DNA from: Neobacillus niacini NBRC 15566
GTDB taxonomy: Bacteria > Bacillota > Bacilli > Bacillales > Cytobacillaceae
Reading direction: 5' to 3'
DNA length: 63,745 nt
Assembly (NCBI RefSeq): GCF_001591505.1
Contig: NZ_BCVA01000036.1
Location: 1-63,745 of the forward strand
The notes beneath the pieces were generated by a model that was given only the letters and a program-made list of their open reading frames with translations, searched no databases and was not told the DNA's origin. Shown in pieces: positions 1 through 8,614 of this stretch; the first letter of the stretch is position 1; each line of letters starts with the position of its first letter. The position numbers and the translations under genes were made by a program.

Positions 1-120
1 GATGCATGAGGACGATCCTGTTGCCTTTTTAGCTTGTGTCTAAATAAAGGTGCCACCTGTCTAGTAAGTGCACCAATATGTATTAGTGGAACCATGCTAA
101 CCCTCCCCATAGCACCCTTT

Positions 121-234
121 TTAAAAGATCATACCAATAAGTAATTTAATCCACCCGAAAAACGCAATCCATAACGGGATACTTAGAGAGGTACCCCAAA
201 CTAGTCCATAAGCGAAATTTCCTTGCTCGTCCAT
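121..234 (-). CDS. Small single-span membrane protein (37 aa)
   Basis: A short minus-strand ORF begins MDEQGNFAYGLVWG and continues with a hydrophobic stretch rich in I, L, F and W that ends GMIF. A GGGAGTGG ribosome binding site lies a few bases before the ATG at 234. One transmembrane helix is expected. I do not recognise a function. The start, binding site and amphipathic-then-hydrophobic layout make it more likely real than chance, but conservation cannot be checked here. Nothing else is visible in bases 1-489. Confidence 0.45.
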   Translation of the reverse strand: MDEQGNFAYGLVWGTSLSIPLWIAFFGWIKLLIGMIF

Positions 235-489
235 AGAAATCCACTCCCTGATAATAGTTGTAATTTAAGTTCTACAGTATCTTTTCCCGTTAATAGATAT
301 ATTAAACTATAATACTCTCCGGCTTCTGTCGATGGGACTTGGAGGCAGCCCTAATTAAAGGTTGAAAGTACCACATTCTAAAATAAAACCTGTTAAGGTA
401 GTTGGATAAATATGTTAATATGTAGAGGGTATGCAGGGTGTGTTCATTAAACTTTTACTGAATGGAGAAATGAGTGGAGGGGTGTATGA

Positions 490-1098
490 ATGAAATTGGT
501 GAACAAACTGCCAAAGAGTGATCCTCATTTGCATCTGGACTTAATTAACAGTGATTGGGTTCCAATGAAAGAACCTAAAAATTTAATCAGTGCTATTTTG
601 TTATCGATTCCTTTAATGATTGTCGCTGCCATGATCTCGATTGGGATGATTACTATCTTTTCTCCCCTTTCCTTAAGCGATTTCGGAATGACATCCGGTA
701 CCATATCAATATCCATTAACGTAGGCATTATATTTTGGCTAGTTTTATTTGTGATCCTTCATGAATTACTTCATCTGATTTTCGTTCCTCATTTTATTCA
801 ATCCAAAAAAACATATGTAGGTCTAACTCTTTTTGGAGGGTTTGTTGTAACGGAGGAGGAGATTTCAAAATCAAGATATCTCTTCATTACGATTGCTCCT
901 TTCATGATTATTTCAATCATTTTGCCATTACTATTAGGTATATTTGGACTATTAACTCCGACATTAAAATTTTTAATCATTCTAAACGCTATGGCCTCAT
1001 CCGTTGATCTCCTTAATCTCATTCTGATAATGAAACAGGTTCCGCAGCATGCCATTTTAAAAAATAATGGGGCCAATACTTATTGGAAACGAGGATAA
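490..1098 (+). CDS. DUF3267 family membrane zinc metalloprotease-like protein
   Basis: This 202-aa integral membrane protein has a HELLH zinc-binding motif at residues 91-95 inside a hydrophobic helix, the hallmark of the DUF3267 zincin-like family (related to site-2-protease folds). There are about four or five hydrophobic segments: near residues 29-55, 72-92, 130-150 and 158-178. The start at 490 follows a purine-rich GGAGGGGTG. The substrate is unknown; family members are usually called putative intramembrane proteases. It stands alone, with non-coding repeats on its right. Family confidence is good; function is inferred from the motif. Confidence 0.8.
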   Translation: MKLVNKLPKSDPHLHLDLINSDWVPMKEPKNLISAILLSIPLMIVAAMISIGMITIFSPLSLSDFGMTSGTISISINVGIIFWLVLFVILHELLHLIFVPHFIQSKKTYVGLTLFGGFVVTEEEISKSRYLFITIAPFMIISIILPLLLGIFGLLTPTLKFLIILNAMASSVDLLNLILIMKQVPQHAILKNNGANTYWKRG

Positions 1099-1174
1099 TT
1101 TTAGTTGGGGATTTCGACATATATTTTATAAAAAAAACAGTTCAATATTCTTTATTCATAAGGGTTTAGAGCGC

Positions 1175-1480
1175 TTTTAATTAAACGTTTAGTTGGTTTT
1201 CATAGTGTAGAAGTTTGTCAGGAAACCTACCTTTCTAGTTTCTATTGTCATTTTTAAGGATCATTTGTCCTTTATGTTAGCTTTTTTTCACCAATAAATT
1301 TACCTAAAAAAAGAGAAAATCCCTTCAAATAAGGGATTAAATTGATTTTAATTAAACGTTTAGTTGGTAAAATTATGGCTAACCAAACGTTTGATTAGAT
1401 TCGCTGTAACCGTTGTTATATCAACATTTTTGTAATTTTACAGACATGTAGATTGTCGAAGTCGGGGATAAGTAGAAAAG
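1175..1480. repeat. R2 dispersed repeat, locus 1 (AAACGTTT palindromes)
   Basis: Box A (TTAATTAAACGTTTAGTTGG core) starts at 1175 and box B with the same core at 1346. Inverted box C (CTAACCAAACGTTTGATTAG) lies at 1379-1398. Boxes B and C can pair into a stem of about 20 bp. A TTGTCGAAG element follows at 1453. The 171-base A-to-B and 204-base A-to-C spacings recur almost exactly at the 23.4-kb locus. This fills most of the 1099-1717 gap. It could be a MITE-like element, a structured RNA or a cluster of operators. Confidence 0.7.
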
Positions 1481-1717
1481 AGTGAAAGTATACTTGATTA
1501 CCAGGTTCCTTATGCGTAAAATTCAATTTAAAGGGGGTGCTTACAGTTGGATAATCACTTACGACTATCTGATACTTCTTCCACTCATGCAAAGCCTAAT
1601 ATTGGAAAGGCGATACTTTGCATGGGGCGAAACCGTTAACATTATCGCTCAAAAGGCTTTTCTACTATTTTGGCTTTGCACCTTATTTTTCAAAATCAAA
1701 ATAAGGAGCGAGCAAAA

Positions 1718-1987
1718 TTGAAATATATGAATGCAAACCACGTTTTACCCGAAAAGCTCATTGTAGAAATTCAAAAGTATGTCCAGGGAGAAACTCTTTA
1801 TATACCTAAGCCGGAAACGGAGTATCAGAAATGGGGAACCTCAAGCGGCGGAAGACGGATGCTTGATCGCCGTAATGAAACCATTCGAAATTCTTTTATT
1901 AATGGCAGCAGTATTCAGCAGCTGGCTGAGGAATATTACCTTTCCACTGAAACCATTAAAAAAATTGTTTATTCACATAAAAAGTAG
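1718..1987 (+). CDS. CD3324 family small HTH protein
   Basis: From the TTG at 1718 the protein is 89 aa and starts MKYMNANHVLPEKL. An AAGGAG site nine bases upstream fixes this start over the longer in-frame upstream reading. It contains a basic GGRRMLDRRN segment and a C-terminal region (SSIQQLAEEYYLSTETIKKI) that looks like a helix-turn-helix. This matches the CD3324 family of short, probably DNA-binding proteins found across Firmicutes. Targets are unknown. It is monocistronic, with a terminator directly after it. An in-frame 30-codon ORF with its own ribosome binding site lies upstream at 1547-1639. Confidence 0.75.
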   Translation: MKYMNANHVLPEKLIVEIQKYVQGETLYIPKPETEYQKWGTSSGGRRMLDRRNETIRNSFINGSSIQQLAEEYYLSTETIKKIVYSHKK

Positions 1988-1993
1988 ACGAAC

Positions 1994-2027
1994 AGCACTG
2001 GTGAAGCTCTTTCATCGGTGCTTTTTC
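1994..2027 (+). terminator. Rho-independent terminator after the CD3324-family gene
   Basis: AGCACTGGTGAA pairs with TTCATCGGTGCT and a run of T follows. It ends the small regulator transcript. Confidence 0.8.
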
Positions 2028-2053
2028 TTATGTAAGGCTGTGTTAATTTTAAG

Positions 2054-2308
2054 AATCTAAATAAACGGAAAAATCTCGCTTAACTAGTAATAATTCATAA
2101 AAGTAGCCTATATAGACGGAGAGATTCCGCCTGTTGACCCGAAATACGTGAAAACGGATAAATTTGCTTTGCTTAACCGGAAAACCTCCCCTTATTAACC
2201 CTGAAACAGGCTCCATTCTGCATTTAACCGGAAAGTCTCCGCTTATCTTTCTTCGCTGGTTACTGGAGCGGAAACCAACAGCCTTATTTAACATAGCCTT
2301 ATGTAAAA
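2054..2308. repeat. R1 dispersed repeat, copy 1 (subfamily 2)
   Basis: Four CGGA...TCCG-type motifs occur in order: AAACGGAAAAATCTCGCTTA, TAGACGGAGAGATTCCGCCT, AACCGGAAAACCTCCCCTTA and AACCGGAAAGTCTCCGCTTA. A tail reads GGAGCGGAAACCAACAGCC. It is closest to the copies at 24.2, 29.7 and 51.7 kb, especially the last. It occupies most of the gap between the small regulator and the EF-G-binding protein gene. Confidence 0.8.
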
Positions 2309-2392
2309 AACGTGTATAAGTCATTTTTTCTATAGTAGAAGATTGCTGTATTATTTAAAATAAATGTAGCCAAATGATTGGAGATAGATAGA

Positions 2393-3043
2393 ATGACTGA
2401 AAAATTCATTAAAAATGAACAGTTAAATTTTATAAAAAAGCAGATCGCTTTTATTAAAGACAGTACTAAAAAGAACATTCCCCAAAATGTTTTGGCTTCT
2501 GTAATTGAATTAGCGAATGCCAAAATCTTAGAGCACTTTCCAAATGTATCATTGGAACAACAAGAAATGCTGAATCTTTCTAACCTGAAAACAGATAAAG
2601 AATACGAGCAATATATCCAGCATCTTTCAGGCTATTTGCTGCCCTTTCCAACCATCACCGAGCAGCAACTGAAAAAAATGTTTCCGAAACATAAAAAACT
2701 TAAACTGCCTGATTTATCAACGATAGACCACAGCCAGTTGACCTATTTAAGTTGGAATGATCTGAGATCCAATAAGAAATTTATTGTCTATGAGCTCGAG
2801 GGGGAAATGGTCGGCATTGAATGTGAATTTGCTCCAACGAGTAAAAAAAATCTTTGTTCCTTTTGTAATAGTTTTGGTGAGGTTGCCTATTTTTCCACGG
2901 TAACAAAAGCGAAAAAGTCGAATAACCCGGATTATTACAAGGCCATCGGAAATCTTATTTGTGCCGACAGCTGCGAATGCAATAAAAAGATAACCAATGT
3001 CGATTATTTAGCAAGTTTTCTAGAAGACTCGCTAGGAAAATGA
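2393..3043 (+). CDS. FusB/FusC-like elongation factor G-binding protein
   Basis: This 216-aa protein matches the FusB family: an N-terminal helical domain and a C-terminal treble-clef zinc finger with CSFC near residue 156 and a C-x4-C-x-C cluster (CADSCEC) near 192. Family members bind EF-G on the ribosome and help release it; in staphylococci this gives fusidic acid resistance. Chromosomal Bacillus homologues are common and their natural role is less clear. I chose ATG 2393, which has GGAG nine bases upstream, over the in-frame TTG at 2378. It stands alone between an R1 repeat and manR. Confidence 0.85.
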   Translation: MTEKFIKNEQLNFIKKQIAFIKDSTKKNIPQNVLASVIELANAKILEHFPNVSLEQQEMLNLSNLKTDKEYEQYIQHLSGYLLPFPTITEQQLKKMFPKHKKLKLPDLSTIDHSQLTYLSWNDLRSNKKFIVYELEGEMVGIECEFAPTSKKNLCSFCNSFGEVAYFSTVTKAKKSNNPDYYKAIGNLICADSCECNKKITNVDYLASFLEDSLGK

Positions 3044-3149
3044 TGACTTCCGATTGTCTCCTATAGCAACGGTCGCATATCGTTCTCGTTTGATTTGGTC
3101 TACATTTCAGAGTACACTTTGTATATTGTAATTTTGAGCAGGTGCAAAC

Positions 3150-5066
3150 ATGAACAGTAGACAGAAGGAATTGTTGAGATTGTTGCTTCTTCATGAGGAA
3201 GGGGCATTACAAATAAAAGATTTGGCCGAGGAACTGAGTTGTGCGGAGAAGACGGTGCGGAATGATTTGGACCGGCTTGAAGAGTTTTTAGAGGAATACG
3301 AAAGCGCGCATTTGTACCGTAAGCCTGGGATTGGAATCGGGATTGAAATCGATGAGCACGACCGCTCGGAAATCATGCGCAGTCTGTTAATGAATGAGCC
3401 GAAGACACTGGAAGAGCGCTTGTTTGAAATGGCTTTTCAGTTGTTAACGAGTCGGAAGCCTCTCACGCTCCAGTATTGGGCGGACCGCTATTATGTGCCG
3501 AAGGCCTCCATAAAAAGAGATATTGAAACGATTACCAATTGGCTGAAGCGCTTTGGACTTGAGTTGATTTCAAAGCAGCGGCTAGGGAATGTCGTTCAAG
3601 GTCCAGAGTTGAAAAAACGCAACGCTTTGGCCCACTTACCAGAATTAATTCCTGCTTTTTCGAACGGAACCAACGTCGTGCTCGATTTATTTTTGCCTTA
3701 TGAAATCGACGCCGTAAGAAAGGCCTTACTCGACATGCAACATACCTATTCTATCGCTTATACCGATGAGGCATTGGATAGTTTATTGGTGCATGCTTTG
3801 ATTATGGTGAAACGGACGAGGCAAAAATCACCGGTTTTTATTGAGCAGAGCGAAACGGCGGCAACTCCTGCACATAAAGAGTATCAGTATGCCACATGGC
3901 TTTTCCATCAGCTGGAAGCGGCCTTTGGGTTGAAATTTCCAGATGAGGAAAAGGTGTACTTTACCTGGCATTTGATTAGCGCGAAACGGATGGGAGAGGG
4001 TCCGCAGCAGGATCTTCCATACAATCAAGAAACAAGTAAAGTGGTTCAAGCGCTGATGGAGAGAATGGCGAAGTTGACGCTCTTTCCTTTTGAGAAGGAT
4101 TTGATCTTACGGAATGGTCTTATGGTCCATATGCATTCGGTCATTAGTCGCATTCGCTATCACTTTACGATTACCAATCCGCTGCTTGCGAATATTAAGC
4201 GAATGTATCCGTACATGTTCAGTATGGTTATTTTGTCTTTAGAGGAAATCGGAAAAACCTTTGATATCGAAATCCCAGAAGATGAGGCGGCGTATATTCT
4301 CCTACATTTTCAAGCCTCTATTGAACGGCTCGAAGGGAAGCGTGAGTCTGAGAAAAAGAAAGCACTCATTGTTTGTCATATGGGAATTGGGATGTCCCAT
4401 TTGCTGGAGGCGAAAATTGAGCAGCAATATCATGACATTGAGGTAGTCGCTTGTGTCGGGAAAGCGGAGGTCCATGAGTTTTTAAAACAGAATTCCGTTG
4501 ATTTTATCATTACCACCGTCCCGCTTGAAAAGGGCATAACAGATACCATTGTGATTTCCCCGCTGTTTGGCCAGGAGGATAAAAAGAAATTAAGTCAGTT
4601 CGTGGAGAAGATCCATGTTCGTCAAACCCAAAACACGTTCTTGCCTTTTTTACATGAGGAGCTAGTGTTTTTCAACCTTCATAAGATTCACCGTTACGAG
4701 GTTGTTGAAACGCTGGCCATGGCCCTTTATGAGAAGGGGTATGTTCAAAAAGAGTTTATTTATAGCGCGGTAAAGCGTGAACAGAAATCGGCAACCGCTG
4801 TTGGAGGCGGAATTGCGATTCCCCATGGGGATCCTGGGCTTATTCGGAAGCCGGTTTTAGCAGTAGCAGTCTTAGATGAACCGTTGACTTGGGGGGATGA
4901 GAACGTCTCGCTTGTTTTTATGATTGCGCTCACTAAGGAAAATCAAGGTGAGATTCGTGAAATCATTGGGAAGATTTCTTCGTTGAGTGAATCGCCGCTT
5001 TTGGTGCATGAGTTGACTGAGACACAGAACTTTGAGCGGTTTATACAGGTGTTGAGGGAAAAGTAA
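3150..5066 (+). CDS. manR: Mannose operon transcriptional activator (PRD, EIIB and EIIA domains)
   Basis: This 638-aa regulator starts with two winged HTH modules (about residues 1-60 and 85-150). Two PTS regulation domains follow (about 175-390), then an EIIB-like domain with Cys409 in IVCHMGIG and a fructose-type EIIA domain with His559 in IAIPHG. The order and length match B. subtilis ManR, which activates manPA in response to mannose through PTS phosphorylation. The next genes encode a 648-aa PTS permease and mannose-6-phosphate isomerase, so manR is preferred over mtlR-like alternatives. A terminator follows it, so manP has its own promoter. Confidence 0.88.
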   Translation: MNSRQKELLRLLLLHEEGALQIKDLAEELSCAEKTVRNDLDRLEEFLEEYESAHLYRKPGIGIGIEIDEHDRSEIMRSLLMNEPKTLEERLFEMAFQLLTSRKPLTLQYWADRYYVPKASIKRDIETITNWLKRFGLELISKQRLGNVVQGPELKKRNALAHLPELIPAFSNGTNVVLDLFLPYEIDAVRKALLDMQHTYSIAYTDEALDSLLVHALIMVKRTRQKSPVFIEQSETAATPAHKEYQYATWLFHQLEAAFGLKFPDEEKVYFTWHLISAKRMGEGPQQDLPYNQETSKVVQALMERMAKLTLFPFEKDLILRNGLMVHMHSVISRIRYHFTITNPLLANIKRMYPYMFSMVILSLEEIGKTFDIEIPEDEAAYILLHFQASIERLEGKRESEKKKALIVCHMGIGMSHLLEAKIEQQYHDIEVVACVGKAEVHEFLKQNSVDFIITTVPLEKGITDTIVISPLFGQEDKKKLSQFVEKIHVRQTQNTFLPFLHEELVFFNLHKIHRYEVVETLAMALYEKGYVQKEFIYSAVKREQKSATAVGGGIAIPHGDPGLIRKPVLAVAVLDEPLTWGDENVSLVFMIALTKENQGEIREIIGKISSLSESPLLVHELTETQNFERFIQVLREK

Positions 5067-5081
5067 GATTTAGGAGAAAAG

Positions 5082-5109
5082 CAGTGGGCATAAGGCTCAC
5101 TGTTTTTTT
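5082..5109 (+). terminator. Terminator after manR
   Basis: CAGTGGGC, loop ATAAG, GCTCACTG, then seven T. Confidence 0.85.
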
Positions 5110-5127
5110 GATTTTCGAGTAGGTATG

Positions 5128-5352
5128 ATTATAGGCGGAGAATTTTCCGCTAATGTAAACAGAGGAGGCTTAAGAAGCAGATATAAGCGGAGATATTCGG
5201 GTTAACGGCTCTAAGTAAGCCAAAATCCAAGGATTTGAATCATATTACCGGAAAAGCTCCGTTTATTTTGAAGGATATAGGGGCATTTTCCCATTTAACC
5301 GGAATTCCTCCGATTATTTTTCACACACAGTGAACCGCCATGTTTTAAATAA
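5128..5352. repeat. R1 dispersed repeat, copy 2 (subfamily 1)
   Basis: Motifs are AGGCGGAGAATTTTCCGCTA, TAAGCGGAGATATTCGGGTT, TACCGGAAAAGCTCCGTTTA and AACCGGAATTCCTCCGATTA, followed by TTTTTCACACACAGTGAA. It shares the arrangement and tail with the copies at 19.3, 36.2 and 57.9 kb. It lies between the manR terminator and the manP control region. Confidence 0.8.
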
Positions 5353-5357
5353 ACACA

Positions 5358-5416
5358 TTTTACCGCAACTTCTGGTAAAAATATAAAAAAATTACCGGAC
5401 ATGAAAGCGTTATGAT
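5358..5416 (+). promoter_or_regulatory. Putative ManR operator and cre site upstream of manP
   Basis: A perfect inverted repeat TTTTACC-n9-GGTAAAA lies at 5358-5380 and a half-site-like ATTACCGG at 5391. The sequence ATGAAAGCGTTATGAT at 5401-5416 fits the catabolite-responsive element consensus with one mismatch and contains a possible -10 TATGAT. Activation by ManR and repression by CcpA is inferred from the B. subtilis precedent; the boxes themselves are seen. Confidence 0.55.
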
Positions 5417-5463
5417 TTAAGTAAGCAATAACTGAATTTATTTTAGAAGTAGGAGGAACGAGC

Positions 5464-7410
5464 ATGGCAAAAATATTAGCTGTTACAGCTTGTCCTGTTG
5501 GTATTGCTCATACGTATATGGCTGCTGAGAACTTGCAAAAGGCAGGCAAAGCGTTGGGCGTCGATATAAAGGTTGAGACACAAGGTTCCATCGGTGTTGA
5601 GAATGCATTAACGGAGCAGGATATTGCCGAAGCAGATGGCATTATCATTGCAGCGGATAAAGAAGTACCAAAGGAGCGTTTTGCTGGTAAAAAGGTAATT
5701 ATTACTGGTGTTCAAGATGGCGTTCATAAGCCGGAAGAACTGATTAATAAGGTGTTAAGCCCAGAAGCCCCTGTCTATAAGCCTGAAATGGCAGGTGCTA
5801 GCAAGTCGAGCGCGAGTGCGAAAAAAGAAAATCCGATTTACAAGCACTTGATGAGCGGTGTTTCGTACATGGTTCCCTTCATCGTTGTTGGTGGATTGTT
5901 AATTGCGCTTGCATTGACGCTTGGCGGCCAACAAACTCCAGGGGGAATTGTGATTCCAGAGGATTCCATTTGGTCAAAGGTTAGTGCACTTGGTGGCACA
6001 GCGTTCATGTTCATGGTACCGATTTTGGCAGGTTTTATTGCCGTTAGTATCGCCGACCGTCCGGGACTTGTACCGGGGATGATTGGTGGTTATATTGCGG
6101 CCAATGGTAGTTTTTATGGAAGTGAAGCGGGCGCAGGATTTATCGGTGGTATTATTGCCGGTTTCTTAGCTGGTTATGTGGCGCTCGCCATTAAGAAGAT
6201 TAAGGTTCCAAAAGCGGTACAACCTGTCATGCCAATTATCTTTATTCCGATTATTTCGTCGGTCATTGTTGGATTATTGTTCATTTATGTTATTGGTGCG
6301 CCAGTTGCTTCAGTCTTTGAGTCATTGACAACTTTGTTAGCCGGTATGCAAGGTGGAAGTTCGATTTTATTAGCGATTATTCTTGGTGGAATGATTGCGA
6401 TTGATATGGGTGGTCCATTTAACAAGGTTGCATTCCTTTTCGGTTCTGCGATGATTGGGGAAGGAAACTACGAAATCATGGGACCGATTGCGGTTGCGAT
6501 TTGTATCCCGCCAATTGGTTTAGGTCTTGCAACGTTTATTAATAAACGTAAATTCCGTCCAACGGAAAGAGAAGCAGGGAAGGCTTCCTTTACAATGGGA
6601 CTATTCGGGATTACCGAAGGGGCCATTCCATTCGCTGCCCAAGATCCACTTCGTGTTATTCCAAGTATCGTTGTTGGATCAATGGTTGGTTCCGTGATTG
6701 CCATGCTATCAAGTGTAGGGGACAGAGTAGCACATGGCGGACCGATTGTCGCGGTGTTAGGTGCGGTTGATAACGTGGTTATGTTCTTTATTGCCGTGAT
6801 TGCTGGTGTGCTTGTAACCGCGTTTATGGTTATTGCATTGAAAAAGAATGTTGATGGTGAAGTGGCTGTTGCTGGCGCTGGTGCAGCGGGTACGGTTGCA
6901 ACACCGGTACGTGAAGAAAAGGTTGAACAGCCGGCCGTTTCTGAAACAGAAATAAAGAAGTTAACCGATATTACTAGTGAATTCTTAATCGAAACTGATT
7001 TAGCAGGTACGACGCGTGATGACGTCATTGATGAGTTGATTGCAAAATTAGATGCGAGTGGCGTATTAAGTTCGAAGGAAGAATTTAAACAAGCGATCTT
7101 AAATCGTGAAGAGCAAAGCTCAACGGGACTGGGAATGAACATTGCCATTCCGCACGGTAAATCCGCTGCGGTCAAACATCCAACCGTTGCCTTCGGAATC
7201 AAACGCGACGGTGTTGACTGGAAGAGCCTAGATGGCTCCTCTGCCAAGCTAATTTTCATGATTGCTGTTCCAGAAAAAGCAGCAGGCGATGCGCATTTAA
7301 AAATTCTCCAAATGCTTTCACGTAAGCTGATGGATGAAGACTTTAGAAATCAGTTATTGAAAACCACGACAAAAGCAGAGGCATACAAATTGCTAGAAGA
7401 TATCCAATAA
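5464..7410 (+). CDS. manP: PTS mannose/fructose-family transporter, EIIBCA
   Basis: This 648-aa PTS permease has domain order EIIB (Cys10 in TACPVGIAHTY), EIIC (about residues 125-470, with 8-10 hydrophobic segments and the GITEGAIPFAAQDP loop), and EIIA (about 490-648, with His564 in IAIPHG). It would import and phosphorylate a hexose using HPr. Length and order match B. subtilis ManP (650 aa). Adjacent manR and manA point to mannose rather than fructose; no 1-phosphofructokinase gene is present. RBS AGGAGG precedes ATG 5464. Confidence 0.9.
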   Translation: MAKILAVTACPVGIAHTYMAAENLQKAGKALGVDIKVETQGSIGVENALTEQDIAEADGIIIAADKEVPKERFAGKKVIITGVQDGVHKPEELINKVLSPEAPVYKPEMAGASKSSASAKKENPIYKHLMSGVSYMVPFIVVGGLLIALALTLGGQQTPGGIVIPEDSIWSKVSALGGTAFMFMVPILAGFIAVSIADRPGLVPGMIGGYIAANGSFYGSEAGAGFIGGIIAGFLAGYVALAIKKIKVPKAVQPVMPIIFIPIISSVIVGLLFIYVIGAPVASVFESLTTLLAGMQGGSSILLAIILGGMIAIDMGGPFNKVAFLFGSAMIGEGNYEIMGPIAVAICIPPIGLGLATFINKRKFRPTEREAGKASFTMGLFGITEGAIPFAAQDPLRVIPSIVVGSMVGSVIAMLSSVGDRVAHGGPIVAVLGAVDNVVMFFIAVIAGVLVTAFMVIALKKNVDGEVAVAGAGAAGTVATPVREEKVEQPAVSETEIKKLTDITSEFLIETDLAGTTRDDVIDELIAKLDASGVLSSKEEFKQAILNREEQSSTGLGMNIAIPHGKSAAVKHPTVAFGIKRDGVDWKSLDGSSAKLIFMIAVPEKAAGDAHLKILQMLSRKLMDEDFRNQLLKTTTKAEAYKLLEDIQ

Positions 7411-7414
7411 ACTT

Positions 7415-7451
7415 GTTGAAAAGGGAGCGAAGAAAATTTGCTCTCTTTTCA
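7415..7451 (+). other. Intercistronic hairpin between manP and manA
   Basis: TGAAAAGGGAGC can pair with GCTCTCTTTTCA. No T-run follows, so mRNA processing or differential stability of the manPA transcript is more likely than full termination. Confidence 0.5.
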
Positions 7452-7476
7452 GCTATCATAGAAGGGGAAGATTAAT

Positions 7477-8436
7477 ATGTACAAAACAGAACCAATTTTT
7501 TTACAACCGGTACTGCAGGAACGAATTTGGGGTGGCGAGAAATTACATACGGAGTTCCATTATGAAATTCCTTCCGCTCATACGGGGGAGGCATGGGTGA
7601 TTTCCGCACATCCAAACGGACCAAGCATAATCAAAAATGGCCCATTAGCAGGTAAGACACTAGCTGATGCGTGGAAGGAACAAGGTGAGCTTTTTAACAA
7701 GGCTTCTAGTAACGAGGAAGAGTATCCTTTGCTGGTGAAAATTTTAGACGCTGCAGATGATTTGTCTGTCCAGGTGCACCCGAATGACCAATTCGCTCGT
7801 GAGGTGGAAGGTGTCCCTTATGGAAAAACAGAATGCTGGTACGTGGTCAGTGCAGAAGAAGGTGCAGAATTGGTGTTAGGCCACCATGCGAAAACCCAGG
7901 AAGAATTGGCTCAGATGGCCGAGCAAGGAGAATGGGATCAGCTGCTCAGACGGATCAAAGTCAAAGCTGGAGATTTTGTCTACGTTCCAAGCGGGACCAT
8001 TCATGCGATTGGAAAAGGAATTGTTATCCTTGAGACACAGCAGAGCTCTGACATAACGTACCGTGTCTATGATTATGACCGAACTGATGCAGAGGGCAAC
8101 AAGCGGGAATTGCATCTTGAACGTTCGATTCAAGTGACCACCGTTCCTCATCAGGATGCGATTGTTGAGCAAACCGAAACCGTTATTGGGGATTTGGTAG
8201 AGAAGAAGCTTGTTGAGGAGCAGTACTTTACTGTTTATCATTGGAACTTGAATGGGAAGGCCTCATTGGACATGACGAAGGATTTCTTGCAGGTAAGTGT
8301 CATTGATGGGCGAGCGACTTTAACTATTGGGGACAACAGTTTTGAGATTGAAAAAGGTACTCATTTTATTCTGCCGTATGGAATTGGGGGATATAGTTTA
8401 TACGGTAAGGCGGAATTTATTGTGTCGCATGTGTAG
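7477..8436 (+). CDS. manA: Mannose-6-phosphate isomerase, class I
   Basis: This 319-aa cupin enzyme interconverts mannose 6-phosphate and fructose 6-phosphate, linking ManP uptake to glycolysis. The zinc ligands of the type I family are visible: Q and H in VQVHPND, E in GKTECW, and H in SGTIHAIGKG. Length matches Bacillus ManA (about 315 aa). GGGGAAG is the ribosome binding site. It directly follows manP and is probably cotranscribed. Confidence 0.92.
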   Translation: MYKTEPIFLQPVLQERIWGGEKLHTEFHYEIPSAHTGEAWVISAHPNGPSIIKNGPLAGKTLADAWKEQGELFNKASSNEEEYPLLVKILDAADDLSVQVHPNDQFAREVEGVPYGKTECWYVVSAEEGAELVLGHHAKTQEELAQMAEQGEWDQLLRRIKVKAGDFVYVPSGTIHAIGKGIVILETQQSSDITYRVYDYDRTDAEGNKRELHLERSIQVTTVPHQDAIVEQTETVIGDLVEKKLVEEQYFTVYHWNLNGKASLDMTKDFLQVSVIDGRATLTIGDNSFEIEKGTHFILPYGIGGYSLYGKAEFIVSHV

Positions 8437-8441
8437 TTTTT

Positions 8442-8480
8442 GGTCTGTCACTGCCCGGTTTTTGTCGATGATTGTTAGTC
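8442..8480. repeat. Short CCCGGTTTTT-type intergenic repeat
   Basis: CTGTCACTGCCCGGTTTTTG followed by TCGA. Related strings occur at 18443 (CCCGTCACTCCCCGGTT) and 51634 (CTGTCACCACCCGGTTTT). This is a short dispersed string of the Bacillus intergenic type with no visible coding role. Confidence 0.5.
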
Positions 8481-8614
8481 TCTAAGCGGACTTAATTGTG
8501 AGGTAGAGTTATACTGAAGATGGTGGTAACATTGGCTGGATCATTTATATAGAATGTTGCTAATTACTAAAAGATTAAGGATGAATTGCCAGAACCAAGA
8601 GATGAGGGAATTAG

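Noticed and set aside
6468..7259. 263-codon open frame on the minus strand inside manP
   Set aside because: It is the antisense shadow of a codon-biased, strongly conserved PTS gene; its protein is low-complexity T/S/A-rich and has no start site signals.
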